64,000 nucleotides of DNA from Mycolicibacter minnesotensis (lineage in GTDB: Bacteria; Actinomycetota; Actinomycetes; Mycobacteriales; Mycobacteriaceae). The notes under the pieces are model-generated. The model had not been told where the DNA came from and did not search any database. It saw only the letters and a program-made list of their open reading frames with translations. This document shows, one piece after another, positions 9,742 to 18,774 of the stretch. The DNA lies in assembly GCF_010731755.1 (NCBI RefSeq), contig NZ_AP022589.1, forward strand, positions 3,038,001-3,102,000, in the 5' to 3' direction. Both the position numbers and the translations under genes were made by a program. Every line of letters starts with the position of its first letter. Position 1 is the stretch's first letter.

Positions 9742-10719
9742 ATGTTGGGAACGATCGTGGACGCCGAGGTCCTCACCGATGCAGTGCGACTGGCCTGCCG
9801 AGCGCCGTCCCTGCACAACAGCCAGCCATGGCGGTGGGTGGCCCATGGTGGTCGGCTCGACCTGCACCTTGACCCCAATCGTGCGGTGCACGGTGACCAG
9901 TCGGCGCGGGAGGCGCTGATCAGCTGCGGTGCGGTGCTCGATCACCTGAGGGTGGCGATGGCCGCGGCCGGGTGGACGGCCGAGGTCGAGCGGTTCCCGG
10001 ATGCCGAGCAGCCCGAGTATCTGGCCACGATCGGCTTCACCGCCAGCGAGCGTGTCACTGACATGCAGCGTCATCGTGCCAACGCGATTCTGGCGCGGCG
10101 CACTGATCGGCTGCCGTTCATGGCGCCGAGCAATTGGATCCCCGTCGAGACGGTGCTCAAAGGCGTCATCGAAGATCCGGTGAGCCTCTACATGGTCGGC
10201 GATGAACTGCGCGCGAAGATCGCCGAGGCTTCCGAGTTGGCCGACGCCCTCCGTCTCTACGACTCGGCGTACCACGCCGAACTCAGTTGGTGGACTGCGC
10301 CGTTCGAGGTGTCCGATGGGATTCCCGAGAGTGCGCTGGTCTCGGCCGCCGAAAGCGACCGGGTGGACATCGGCCGGACTTTCCCGGTCACCCACAATCG
10401 GGAGCGACGTCTCGAGGTCGGTGACGACCACTCGCGGATCGTTCTGCTGTCCACCGCAAGTGACGAGCCAGGGGATGCGCTGGCCTGCGGCGAGGCACTC
10501 TCGGCGGTGCTACTGGAATGCACGATGGCCGGGTTGGCTACCTGCCCGGTTACCCACCTGACCGAGGTGCCCGCAGGTCGAGCGTTGTTGGCCGGGCTGG
10601 TAGGCGGAGATGATTTGCCGCAGATACTGATTCGCATCGGTGGCGTGCCGGCTTTGGAGACCCTCCCGGCGCCGACGCCACGGCGTCCCCTGGCCGACGT
10701 GCTGCATTTCAGGATCTGA
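9742..10719 (+). CDS. Acg-like nitroreductase family protein
   Basis: A 325-residue protein of the Acg/Rv3131/Rv3127 branch of the nitroreductase superfamily, typical length for the family. Recognisable parts are RLACRAPSLHNSQPWRW near the start (residues about 14-30), the VHGDQSAREALISCGA segment, the MQRHRANAILARRTDR stretch, and the C-terminal CTMAGLATCPVTHLTE. These proteins form a single-chain, internally duplicated nitroreductase fold; structural work on Acg found FMN buried and catalysis doubtful, with a flavin-sequestering role suggested. The ATG at 9742 has a strong GGAGGT ribosome site. The candidate DosR box upstream suggests induction by hypoxia or nitric oxide. No H37Rv gene at this exact position is of this type, so it appears to be a local insertion. 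Confidence 0.9.
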   Translation: MLGTIVDAEVLTDAVRLACRAPSLHNSQPWRWVAHGGRLDLHLDPNRAVHGDQSAREALISCGAVLDHLRVAMAAAGWTAEVERFPDAEQPEYLATIGFTASERVTDMQRHRANAILARRTDRLPFMAPSNWIPVETVLKGVIEDPVSLYMVGDELRAKIAEASELADALRLYDSAYHAELSWWTAPFEVSDGIPESALVSAAESDRVDIGRTFPVTHNRERRLEVGDDHSRIVLLSTASDEPGDALACGEALSAVLLECTMAGLATCPVTHLTEVPAGRALLAGLVGGDDLPQILIRIGGVPALETLPAPTPRRPLADVLHFRI

Positions 10720-10998
10720 TCAGGGAACGCAGCACCCAGACATTGGGGCAGGCCCGGACTGACGTGGGAGCGTCTACACGTCCTGCGCGGCTGGCTTTCA
10801 CCCAGATGTCCAGCTCTTCGGATACTTGTCATGTCCGAGCCTGCTTCACTGTCGAATGTACGCCCGTGACGGCCGGTCGGCAATGGAGATTGCGGCTGAT
10901 TGTCCGCTTCCATCTGTCACTGTATTCACTTGTTTCACTGTGGTTTTGGTTGTGGATGAGTTCTGCGACGTGTCGGTGGTCGGCGCTAGTATTGGCAC

Positions 10999-12363
10999 AT
11001 GCGTTCGAGCGGTCGTGAAGAGGTCGTCGAAGCCTTCGACGCGCTGTCGGCTGACCTGGATCGGGCGTTGGATCTGGACTTCGATTCCCTGACACCGCGG
11101 GAATGTCTGGCCCTGCTGCGCCGCTGCGAGAAGCTACGGCGGCGGCTTCCCGCGGTGGAGCACCCGCTGGTCAACCGGCTCGCCGCCACCGACCCGGGTG
11201 AATTGGGCGGCAAACCCCGCTGGGTGCTCGCCGACGAATTGCACATCGCTCGCGGTGAGGCCGGGCGGCGTATCGCTGAGGCTGCCGAACTCGGTGACCG
11301 TCGCACCCTGACCGGCGAACCCCTGCCACCGGTACGGCCCGCCGTCGCCACCGCCCAACGCGACGGGCGGATCGGGGCGGGTCACATCGCGGTGATCCGC
11401 TCCTTCTTTCACTACCTGCCCACCGATATCGACCCCGGGACTTTGGCCCAAGCCGAACAACACCTCACCGCACTCGGTACCACCTGTCGCCCCGATGAAC
11501 TCGCGAAACTCGCAACACGGTTAGCCGACCACCTGCACCCCGACGGCAACCACTCCGACGACGACCGCGCCCAACGCCGCGGGATCCTGCTCGGCCCCCA
11601 AGGCCGTGACGGCATGAGCCCCATCAAAGGATTCCTCGACCCCCAAGCCCGCGCCACCCTCGATGCGGTCCTAGCCCGCTGGGCCGCCCCCGGCATGTGC
11701 AACCCGGCCGATGCCACCCCCTGCACCAGTGGCACACCCACACAAGCCCAGATCGACACCGACACCCGCAACGCCGGCCAGCGCAACCACGACGCCCTCA
11801 CCGCCATGGGTCGGGCCCTGCTCGCTACGGGAAACCTCGGTCAACACAACGGCTTACCGGCCACCATCATCGTCTCGACCACCCTGGCCGACCTGGAGAA
11901 TGGCACCGGCAAAGCCCACACCGGCGGCGGTACCTGGCTCCCCATGCGCGACGTCATCGCGATGGCAAGCCATGCCCACCACTACCTACGCATCTATCAG
12001 GGCGCCCAAGAGTTGGCCCTGTTCCACACCAAACGGTTGGCCAACCCCGGCCAGCGGATCGTGTTGTATGCCAAAGAGCGCGGCTGTTCCCACCCCGGTT
12101 GCCCGATCCCCGGCTACCTCTGCGAAGTCCACCATGACACCGACTACGCGAAAACCCGCCGCACCGACATCACCGACCTCACCCTGCGCTGCGGCCCCCA
12201 CCACCAACTCATCACCACACACGGCTGGAGAACCCACAAGCGCAACGACGGCACCAGCCAAACCCTGCCCCCACCACACCTCGACAGAGGCCAACCCCGC
12301 ACCAACCACTACCACCACCCCGAGAGGCTGCTGCAGGACAGCGACGACGACGACGGCCCGTAG
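10999..12363 (+). CDS. 13E12-repeat family DUF222 / HNH endonuclease-like protein
   Basis: A 454-residue protein of the actinobacterial 13E12 (REP13E12) family. Residues about 15-300 are the DUF222 helical region ([32 protein letters not shown]). The C terminus carries an HNH nuclease motif: [19 protein letters not shown], then [11 protein letters not shown], with the paired cysteines and His-His expected for a zinc-stabilised HNH fold. Biological role is unknown; family members are often multicopy, variable between strains, and in M. tuberculosis one contains a prophage attachment site. The tail after the HNH is rich in Pro, His and Thr. The 279 bp upstream are less GC-rich and hold no other gene I can support. 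It ends 6 bp from the convergent ABC transporter gene, at a point where H37Rv has Rv1265-Rv1271c. Confidence 0.9.
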   Translation: MRSSGREEVVEAFDALSADLDRALDLDFDSLTPRECLALLRRCEKLRRRLPAVEHPLVNRLAATDPGELGGKPRWVLADELHIARGEAGRRIAEAAELGDRRTLTGEPLPPVRPAVATAQRDGRIGAGHIAVIRSFFHYLPTDIDPGTLAQAEQHLTALGTTCRPDELAKLATRLADHLHPDGNHSDDDRAQRRGILLGPQGRDGMSPIKGFLDPQARATLDAVLARWAAPGMCNPADATPCTSGTPTQAQIDTDTRNAGQRNHDALTAMGRALLATGNLGQHNGLPATIIVSTTLADLENGTGKAHTGGGTWLPMRDVIAMASHAHHYLRIYQGAQELALFHTKRLANPGQRIVLYAKERGCSHPGCPIPGYLCEVHHDTDYAKTRRTDITDLTLRCGPHHQLITTHGWRTHKRNDGTSQTLPPPHLDRGQPRTNHYHHPERLLQDSDDDDGP

Positions 12364-12369
12364 CCGGCC

Positions 12370-14238
12370 TCAGCTGCTTTCGGCCATCGCCCAGTAGGCC
12401 CCGCGGCGGGCCAGCAGTTCGGCATGGGTGCCCTGTTCCACAATCCGGCCGGCCTGCATCACCAGGATCAGGTCGGCGTCGCGGATGGTCGACAGGCGGT
12501 GGGCGATGATGAAACTGGTTCGTCCCTGGCGTAATTCCCGCATTGCGCGCTGGATCAACAGTTCGGTGCGGGTGTCCACCGAACTGGTCGCTTCGTCGAG
12601 GATGAGCAGCTGTGGGCGGGCCAGAAACGCCCGCGCGATCGTGATCAGCTGCTTCTCGCCGGCACTGATGGCCCCGCCGTCGTCATTGACCCGGGTGGCG
12701 TAGCCGTCGGGCAGAGTGCGTACGAAGGGGTCGACATGTGCGGCGCGGGCGGCCTCGACGATCTCGTCGTGGCTGGCGTCCGGGCGGCCGTATCCGATGT
12801 TGTCGGCAATCGTTCCGGTGAACAGCCAGGTGTCTTGCAGCACCATCCCGATCGAGGAACGCAGCGCGCCCCGCTCCACTGCGGCGATGTCGGTGCCGTC
12901 GATCAGGATCTGCCCGCGGTCCACGTCGTAGAACCGCATCAGCAGGTTGACCAGGGTGGTCTTGCCGGCTCCGGTCGGCCCGACGATCGCCACCGTGCTG
13001 CCCGGCGCGACGTTCAACGACAAGTCGTCGATTACGGGCATGTCGGGCCGGTAGCCGAAGCTGACGTCGCGAAACTCGACTCGACCCCTGGATGCCTCAA
13101 ATGGCCTAGGTGGGCCGGCAGACTCTTCGGGCTCGTCGAGGAAGGCGAACACTCGCTCGGCGCTGGCGGCCCCGGACTGCAACGAGTTGAACATCGACGC
13201 CAGATTTCCCAGCGGTTGGTTGAACTGGCGGACGTAGGCGATGAACGCCTGAATGCTGCCCAGGGTGATCTGCCCGGTGGCGACCTGGATCCCGCCGATC
13301 ACCGCGACGGCGACGTAGCCGAGGTTGGCGATCAGTCCGGTCGCCGGTGCGATCAGCCCCGAGAAGAACTGGGCTCCGAATCCGGCCCGGTAGAGCTCGT
13401 CATTGCATTCGTCGAATCGTTGCTGCGCCCAGTCACGGTGTCCGAAGGTGCGTACCAGGGTGAAACCGCTGTAGGTCTCCTCCAGGTGAGCGCCGAGTTG
13501 TCCGGTGGCGGCCCATTGCGCGGCGAACAGCCGTTGTGAGCGCCGGGTGATCGATCGGACCGCTAGCAGGGTCACCGGTACGCCGGCCACGGTGATCGCG
13601 GCCAGTAGTGGCGAGATCTGCAGCATCATCGCCAGCACCACCAGTACGGTCAGCACCGAGGAGAACAGTTGGCTGACCGTCATCGACACCGACGTTGCGG
13701 TGTTGTCGACATCGTTGGTGACCCGGCTCAGCAGTTCGCCGCGCCGCTGGGTGTCGAAGTAGCGCAGCGGCAGCCGGTGCAGCTTGTCTTCGACGTCGCT
13801 GCGTAACGCCCGCATGGTGCGCTGCAGGATCACGTTGAGTATCCGGGCCTGTGTCCAGATCATCAGCGCCGCAACCAGATACAGGGCCATCGCCAGCGTC
13901 AGCGTGCGTGCCACCGCGCCGAAGTCGATTCCGACGCCGGGAACCACGTTCATGCGCGCCAGCATCTCGGCGTAGGTGTCCCGGCCCGCGGCACGGGCGG
14001 CGTCGACGGCCTGCTGCTTGCTGATCCCGGCGGGCAGGCCGCGGCCGATGATTCCGTTGAACACCAGGTCGGTGGCGTGACCGAGGATGCGCGGTCCGGC
14101 CACACCCAGTGCGATACCGCCTACCGAGAGGCTGATGACGGCCGCGACGAGCCTGCGCTGGGGGCCCATCCGGCGGGCCAGGCGCAGTGCGGTGGGCCAG
14201 AAGTTCCCGGCGCGCGTCGCCGGTGCCGGGGCCGTCAC
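12370..14238 (-). CDS. ABC exporter half-transporter, Rv1272c-type
   Basis: A 622-residue fusion of a six-helix membrane domain (about residues 25-355) and a nucleotide-binding domain (about 380-622). Motifs: Walker A GPTGAGKT, a deviant signature ISAGEKQ where LSGGQ is usual, and Walker [11 protein letters not shown] with the catalytic Glu present; the H-loop is IAHRLST. It forms a presumed heterodimer with the product of the gene just upstream (14235-15983). Rv1272c has been reported to promote long-chain fatty acid uptake in a heterologous host, but the natural substrate remains unsettled. The GTG start at 14238 overlaps the partner's TGA by 4 bases (GTGA), indicating coupled translation. 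An insertion of about 45 residues between the first two membrane segments ([19 protein letters not shown] region) is characteristic of this group. Confidence 0.93.
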   Translation of the reverse strand: MTAPAPATRAGNFWPTALRLARRMGPQRRLVAAVISLSVGGIALGVAGPRILGHATDLVFNGIIGRGLPAGISKQQAVDAARAAGRDTYAEMLARMNVVPGVGIDFGAVARTLTLAMALYLVAALMIWTQARILNVILQRTMRALRSDVEDKLHRLPLRYFDTQRRGELLSRVTNDVDNTATSVSMTVSQLFSSVLTVLVVLAMMLQISPLLAAITVAGVPVTLLAVRSITRRSQRLFAAQWAATGQLGAHLEETYSGFTLVRTFGHRDWAQQRFDECNDELYRAGFGAQFFSGLIAPATGLIANLGYVAVAVIGGIQVATGQITLGSIQAFIAYVRQFNQPLGNLASMFNSLQSGAASAERVFAFLDEPEESAGPPRPFEASRGRVEFRDVSFGYRPDMPVIDDLSLNVAPGSTVAIVGPTGAGKTTLVNLLMRFYDVDRGQILIDGTDIAAVERGALRSSIGMVLQDTWLFTGTIADNIGYGRPDASHDEIVEAARAAHVDPFVRTLPDGYATRVNDDGGAISAGEKQLITIARAFLARPQLLILDEATSSVDTRTELLIQRAMRELRQGRTSFIIAHRLSTIRDADLILVMQAGRIVEQGTHAELLARRGAYWAMAESS

Positions 14239-15983
14239 GAGCTACCGGCCCCGGTTGTCACCGACTGGGATTCGGCGAACTCGGCATAGGTGGGGCACTG
14301 CGCCAGCAACTGCTGGTGGGTGCCGGTGCCCACCACCCGTCCGTCGTCGAGGACGACCACCTGGTCTGCCTGCAGGACGGTCGAGATGCGCTGCGCCACG
14401 ATGATCACCGTCGCGTCTGCGGCGGCGTCGCGCAGGGCGGCGCGCACGGCGGCGTCGGTGCGGGTGTCCAGGGCCGAGAATGCGTCGTCGAACAGGTAGA
14501 TCGAGGGCCGCCGGATCACCGCCCGTGCGATGGCCAGTCGTTGGCGCTGCCCGCCGGACAGGTTGATACCGCCCTGTGCCACGGGCATCGCCAGTCCATC
14601 CGGGTGGGCCGCCACGAAGTCGTCGGCGGCGGCCACCTGCAGCGCCGCCCACATCTGCTCGTCGCTGACCGTCACGCCCGCCGGGGCGCCGTAGCGCAGG
14701 TTGTCGGCCACCGTGCCGGAGAACAGGTAGCCGCGCTGAGGCACCAGCCCGATTCCCGACCACAACTCCTCTGGGTCGCGGTCGCGCACATTCACGCCGT
14801 CGATGAGCACCGCGCCTGCGGTCACGTCGCGCAGCCGGCAGATCAGCGACATCAGTGTGGACTTGCCCGACCCGGTGGATCCCACCACCGCGGTCGTGGT
14901 GCCGGGGAGCGCAGTCAGTGAGACATCGTGCAGGACGGATCGGTCGGCCCCGGGGTAGCGGAAGCCGACGCCGCGGAGCGCGACCTCGCCGGTACGCGAC
15001 GCCGGTGCCAGCGGCCGAGCCGGGGCGCCGATGCTCGGCTCGGTGGACAGCACCTCGGTGATCCGCTCGGCGCAGACCGCGGCGCGCGGCAGGATTGCCA
15101 GCACCATGGTGGCCATCAGTACCGACATCAGGATCTGCATGAAGTAGGACAGGAACGCGATCAGCGAACCCACCTGCATCTGTCCGGCGTCGATGCGCAA
15201 GGCGCCGAACCAGATCAGCGCCACGCTGGAGGCGTTGATGATCAGCGTGGTGGCCGGCAGCATCAACACCTGTAGTTTTCCGACCGTCAGCGAGGCGTCC
15301 GACAGGGCGGCGTTGGCCTGGCCGAAACGTTCGCGCTCGTGGGGTTCGCGGGCGAAGGCGCGGATCACCCGGATGCCGGTGAGCTGGTCGCGCAGCACGC
15401 GGCCGATGTTGTCGATCAGCATCTGCATGCGGCGAAACAGCGGCAGCATCCGCGACACGATCAAATAGTTGGCCAGCGCCAGCAGTGGCACGCTGACCGC
15501 CAACAGCCAAGCCAGCCCCGCGTCCTGGTGCACCGCCATCACCACACCGCCGATGCACATGATCGGAGCGGCGACCAGCGTGTTGGCGCCCAGTTGCACC
15601 ACCAGCTGGATCTGGCGGACGTCGTTGGTCGTGCGAGTCAGCAGGGTCGGCGCGCCAAAGCGGGTGGTCTCGCGTTCGGAGAACCCGATGACTCGGGCGA
15701 ACACCGCGCGGCGTAGATCGCGTCCGAATCCGGTCCCGGCGCGTGCGCCGAAGTAGACCGCGGCCACCGCGCACAGCATCTGTAGGCCGGTCACGCCGAG
15801 CATCACCGCACCGAGCCGGATGATGATCGCCGTGTCGCCGCGGACCACGCCGTCGTCGATGATCGTGGCGTTGACGGTGGGCAGATACAGCGATGCGAGC
15901 GTGCTGATCAGTTGCAGCGCCATCACCGCCGCGACGGGCCGGCGGTAGGGCTGGAGATAGCAGCGCAGCAGCGCCAGAAGCAT
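14235..15983 (-). CDS. ABC exporter half-transporter, Rv1273c-type
   Basis: A 582-residue half-transporter, the same length as Rv1273c. The membrane domain occupies about residues 1-310 and the ATPase domain about 335-582. Walker A is GSTGSGKS, the signature is the canonical LSGGQRQR, but Walker B reads [12 protein letters not shown]: the catalytic Glu is replaced by Asp. With its partner the pair would have one consensus ATP site (partner's Walker B Glu plus this LSGGQ) and one degenerate site, as in other heterodimeric exporters. The frame is open to 16238, through lprB, but [16 protein letters not shown] at 15983 matches homologs and is used. It is divergent from lprB with 121 bp between. 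Confidence 0.93.
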   Translation of the reverse strand: MLLALLRCYLQPYRRPVAAVMALQLISTLASLYLPTVNATIIDDGVVRGDTAIIIRLGAVMLGVTGLQMLCAVAAVYFGARAGTGFGRDLRRAVFARVIGFSERETTRFGAPTLLTRTTNDVRQIQLVVQLGANTLVAAPIMCIGGVVMAVHQDAGLAWLLAVSVPLLALANYLIVSRMLPLFRRMQMLIDNIGRVLRDQLTGIRVIRAFAREPHERERFGQANAALSDASLTVGKLQVLMLPATTLIINASSVALIWFGALRIDAGQMQVGSLIAFLSYFMQILMSVLMATMVLAILPRAAVCAERITEVLSTEPSIGAPARPLAPASRTGEVALRGVGFRYPGADRSVLHDVSLTALPGTTTAVVGSTGSGKSTLMSLICRLRDVTAGAVLIDGVNVRDRDPEELWSGIGLVPQRGYLFSGTVADNLRYGAPAGVTVSDEQMWAALQVAAADDFVAAHPDGLAMPVAQGGINLSGGQRQRLAIARAVIRRPSIYLFDDAFSALDTRTDAAVRAALRDAAADATVIIVAQRISTVLQADQVVVLDDGRVVGTGTHQQLLAQCPTYAEFAESQSVTTGAGSS

Positions 15984-16104
15984 GGGGCCTACTGTCGCAT
16001 ACCCGTACGGCACCGGCGTTGCTGTGGCGACACGCGGCGACACAAACAGACTGGTCACCGCTGCCGCGTGGTTGAGCGGCGGTGGTGCCGCTACAGTGCA
16101 TCGT

Positions 16105-16656
16105 GTGCGGCTCAAACTGACGGTCCCGGCCCTGGTGGCCGCTGCCGTGATTCCCATGGTCGGTGGATGTTCCGACTCCGGCTCGCCCGAAGCGCAGTCC
16201 GGTACCCAGTCCGCGTCGCCGACGGCCGAGCAGAGCAATCATGGACCGTCGTTTCCGGTGTGCGGCGGGATCAGCGACGAGACCATGGCCAATCTGACTC
16301 GAGTGGCCGGCCTGGTCAGCACCGCCCAGAACTCGGTCGGCTGCCAGTGGCTGCTGCGCGGCGGGATCATGGGCCCGCACTTCTCCTTCTCCTGGTATCG
16401 CGGCAGCCCCATCGGTCGTGAGCGCAAGACCGAAGAGGTGTCGCGGACTTCCGTGGAGGACATCAACATCGACGGCCACAGCGGTTTCATCGCGATCGGC
16501 ACCGCCCCGACCATGGGCGACAACCTGTGTGAGGTCGGCATCCAATTCAAAGATGACTTCATCGAGTGGTCGGTGAGCTTCGCCCAGAAGCCGTTCCCGG
16601 ATCCCTGCGACGTCGCCAAAGAGCTGACTCGCCAGTCGATTGCGAACTCGAAATGA
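16105..16656 (+). CDS. lprB: Lipoprotein LprB
   Basis: About 183 residues, clearly orthologous to Rv1274. The signal peptide ends in the lipobox PMVGGC, so the mature protein should be lipidated on that cysteine and anchored outside the membrane. The body belongs to the mycobacterial DUF3558 lipoprotein family: FPVCGGISDETMANLT, VGCQWLL, FSFSWYRGSPIGRERKTEE, and the C-terminal DPCDVAKELTRQSIANSK are all conserved. Four Cys in the mature part suggest two disulfides. Function is unknown. Two GTG codons (16096 and 16105) are plausible starts and neither has a good ribosome site; 16105 gives the more compact signal peptide. It is coupled to lprC by an ATGA overlap and is divergent from the ABC exporter genes. 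Confidence 0.9.
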   Translation: MRLKLTVPALVAAAVIPMVGGCSDSGSPEAQSGTQSASPTAEQSNHGPSFPVCGGISDETMANLTRVAGLVSTAQNSVGCQWLLRGGIMGPHFSFSWYRGSPIGRERKTEEVSRTSVEDINIDGHSGFIAIGTAPTMGDNLCEVGIQFKDDFIEWSVSFAQKPFPDPCDVAKELTRQSIANSK

Positions 16657-17195
16657 GCCGCCGGGTTCTGGCTGGGCTCGCCGCACTGGCGGTGCTGATC
16701 GCGCCGACGGCCTGCTCCCGTGAGGTAGGCGGTACCGCGGTCAAGGCCGGTGCGGGCGACACCAAGCGCAACGACAACTCCCAGCGGCAGTACCCGAACC
16801 TCCTCAAGGAGTGCGAGGTGCTGACCACCGACATCCTGGCCAAGACGGTGGGCGCGGATCCGCTCGACATCCAGAGCACCTTTGTCGGGGCCATCTGCCG
16901 CTGGCAGGCGGCCAACCCGGCCGGCCTGATCGACATCACCCGGTTCTGGTTCGAGCAGGGCAGCCTGGACAACGAGCGCAAGGTCGCCGAGTTCCTGAAA
17001 TACCAGATCGAGACCAAGTCCATCGTGGGCGTGCCGTCGATCGTGATGCGGCCGTCGGACCCCAATGGCTCGTGCGGGGTCGCCAGTGACGCCGCCGGTG
17101 TGGTCGGCTGGTGGGTGAATCCGCAGGCGCCAGGGATCGATGCGTGTGAGCAGGCGGTCAAGCTGATGGAACTGACGCTCGCGACCAACTCCTGA
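16653..17195 (+). CDS. lprC: Lipoprotein LprC
   Basis: 180 residues, the same length as Rv1275 and in the same position after lprB. It is a DUF3558-family protein: a signal segment, then GGTAVKAGAGDTK, CEVLTTDILAKTVGADP, and a C-terminal GWWVNPQAPGIDACEQAVKL. The start overlaps the lprB stop (ATGA), so the two are translated together, and the two paralogous lipoproteins may act together at the cell surface. The lipobox is unusual: LIAPTAC has Pro at -3, which most lipobox patterns do not allow, so lipidation is less certain than for LprB. The biological role is unknown. Confidence 0.9.
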   Translation: MSRRVLAGLAALAVLIAPTACSREVGGTAVKAGAGDTKRNDNSQRQYPNLLKECEVLTTDILAKTVGADPLDIQSTFVGAICRWQAANPAGLIDITRFWFEQGSLDNERKVAEFLKYQIETKSIVGVPSIVMRPSDPNGSCGVASDAAGVVGWWVNPQAPGIDACEQAVKLMELTLATNS

Positions 17196-17401
17196 CGAAC
17201 GACGCTGATTAGTTTCCTTTTGAACGAAATTTCTCGGCGTCCGGGCTTTGTTCCAATAGCGGGATTATCGTTCTGAACTGCGCTGACTCGCCGAGGCGGA
17301 TTTGCGGCGGCGATTCTCATCAGGGTCAATCCCGGGCGGGGTTTCCGAATTGACGCGTGTTCGCCGTTTTTTGAACTCGTTATTCGATAACATCGCAGGC
17401 C

Positions 17402-17917
17402 GTGGACGAGATACACGATCTTCAGGCGATGCCGGCGCTGCCCGGGCTGAATGGTCTTGAGCAGGACTGCTGGAAGCAGTTCCTCGATTGTTCGCTCAAC
17501 CTTGTTGCAACGGTGAATATCTGCCTCAAGGGCGCGCATGATCTTTCGATTCGCGACGTGCTGTTGCTGGAGCTGCTCAGCAAGCCGAATCGGCGGGCGC
17601 ACCGATTGTGTGCCCTAGCCGAAGCGCTTCGGGTATCGCAAGGTCAGTTGTCCACTCAGATCCGCCGCCTCGAAGCGCAGGGCTGGATCACCAGGAGCCC
17701 CACCCGGGGCGACCCGCGTGGCATTCTGCCCCGGATCACCAGCGAGGGCCACAAGCGCCTGCATGCGGTCATGGAGACCTACGCGCAGGGTGTTCGCGTG
17801 CACTATCTCGACCAACTCGAGCCCGAGCAGATGCTCAACCTGGTCGACAGCTGCGAACGGATCAACGACTCGCTGAGCACCATCGCTGAGCGGCGGGGGC
17901 TCCGCGTCGCCCGCTGA
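17402..17917 (+). CDS. MarR-family transcriptional regulator
   Basis: A 171-residue winged-helix protein. The core reads LSIRDVLLLELLSK, AEALRVSQGQLSTQIRRLEAQGW (recognition helix region, about residues 73-95), then ITRSPTRGDPRGILPRITSEGHK, which is the beta-wing with the conserved Asp-Arg pattern of MarR proteins. C-terminal helices would form the dimer interface. It uses GTG at 17402 without a strong ribosome site. The 206 bp upstream and 184 bp downstream hold no gene I can support, and there is no adjacent co-directional partner, so its target is not evident. Ligand unknown. I know of no equivalent in H37Rv between lprC and Rv1276c. Confidence 0.85.
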   Translation: MDEIHDLQAMPALPGLNGLEQDCWKQFLDCSLNLVATVNICLKGAHDLSIRDVLLLELLSKPNRRAHRLCALAEALRVSQGQLSTQIRRLEAQGWITRSPTRGDPRGILPRITSEGHKRLHAVMETYAQGVRVHYLDQLEPEQMLNLVDSCERINDSLSTIAERRGLRVAR

Positions 17918-18101
17918 GGTGGCGGCAATCCCGCACTTCTGCGAGGCATATAAATTACGCGACGGACGGTATCTAATTCGGGCATGACGCCTTTGTGGCG
18001 AGTGTGGGGAATGGCAAATAGACCGCATTTGTCGTGCGCTACTTCGGGCCGGAGCTGAAGACGCTCAATAGGGGCAATCCTGATGCGGGCGAACGCGACG
18101 C

Positions 18102-18635
18102 CTAAGTATGTTTTGCAACGCGTTCTACGCTGGCCGCGGCTCGTGCGCTGGGGCCGGCCAGCTCGCGCAGCTCGGCGACCGCTTCCGCCGCCGTGGGGGT
18201 GCTGTCGGGGTCGATCAGTGACTGGACCATCATGCCCAGGACCACCGCCAGTGCCACAGAACCACCCATCTCGGCGCGTGCGCGTTGCTGGCCTTCGGCG
18301 AGGCGGGCGCGCAGTTCGTCGTTTCGCTGGGCCTGCACGATCGCTTCCAGGTGCGAGGTCCACAGCGCCTTGTCGGTGCTGAAGGACTCCAGCACCGCCT
18401 GCCACCGGTCCACGGCAGTCGCGGGTTGTCCATCGGGCGCCATGCGCGAGTCGAGTTCGTCGAGCTCTTCGAGCAGCGCCTGTACCAGGAGCCGTTCACG
18501 GCTGCCGAAGTGATAGCCGATGGCGGCATGGCTGACGCCGGCCGCCGCGGCGATGTCGCGCACTGTCGTGTTGGCCCAGCCGCGCTCGACGAGGCAGCGC
18601 TTGGCGCCTTCCAGCAGATCCTCACGGTTGCCCAT
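18102..18635 (-). CDS. TetR-family transcriptional repressor
   Basis: A 177-residue regulator. The N-terminal helix-turn-helix is typical: MGNREDLLEGAKRCLVERGW, then TVRDIAAAAGVSHAAIGYHFGSRERLL (residues about 24-50). The C-terminal helical domain binds an unknown ligand. The gene is divergent from an HsaA-like flavin monooxygenase (start 18775), and the 139-bp gap contains a strong inverted repeat (TTGACCA-TT-TGGTCAA). The usual TetR arrangement therefore suggests that it represses both itself and the monooxygenase. This is inference from layout; no binding data can be seen in sequence. Confidence 0.88.
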   Translation of the reverse strand: MGNREDLLEGAKRCLVERGWANTTVRDIAAAAGVSHAAIGYHFGSRERLLVQALLEELDELDSRMAPDGQPATAVDRWQAVLESFSTDKALWTSHLEAIVQAQRNDELRARLAEGQQRARAEMGGSVALAVVLGMMVQSLIDPDSTPTAAEAVAELRELAGPSARAAASVERVAKHT

Positions 18636-18672
18636 CCGTGCAGGTTATCCACCTCCAGCGCGATTGCACAAA

Positions 18673-18705
18673 TGGTTTGACCATATGGATTGACCATTTG
18701 GTCAA
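18673..18705. promoter_or_regulatory. Palindromic operator between TetR gene and flavin monooxygenase
   Basis: Two overlapping-style inverted repeats stand side by side: TGGT-TTG-ACCA at 18673-18683 and TTGACCA-TT-TGGTCAA at 18690-18705. The second has perfect 7-bp arms. They share the half-site TGACCA and sit in the middle of the 139-bp divergent intergenic region, 38 bp upstream of the regulator start and about 70 bp upstream of the monooxygenase start. This is the expected place for an operator of the TetR protein. Confidence 0.65.
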
Positions 18706-18774
18706 ATCGGAGGTACGGTACCGACACCAGCGCGCGATACCCCGTCGTCGCGGTCTAGTCAGGAGGTGCCGGTT

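Noticed and set aside
10720..10998. SOS (LexA) box or mobile-element end upstream of the 13E12 gene
   Set aside because: No TCGAAC-N4-GTTCGA match and no terminal inverted or direct repeats were seen by eye.
16239..16619. Minus-strand 126-codon frame opposite lprB
   Set aside because: Antisense to a conserved lipoprotein gene and without domain features.
14242..16686. Minus-strand frame of 814 codons in another frame over the ABC exporter and lprB
   Set aside because: It is Arg/Pro/Gly-rich shadow coding across several recognisable genes; the ABC motifs lie in the other frames.
17985..18059. Small plus-strand frame of 24 codons (MTPLWRVWGMAN...) between MarR and TetR genes, after an AT-rich stretch
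   Set aside because: No ribosome site, no convincing promoter, no recognisable similarity; too short to support.
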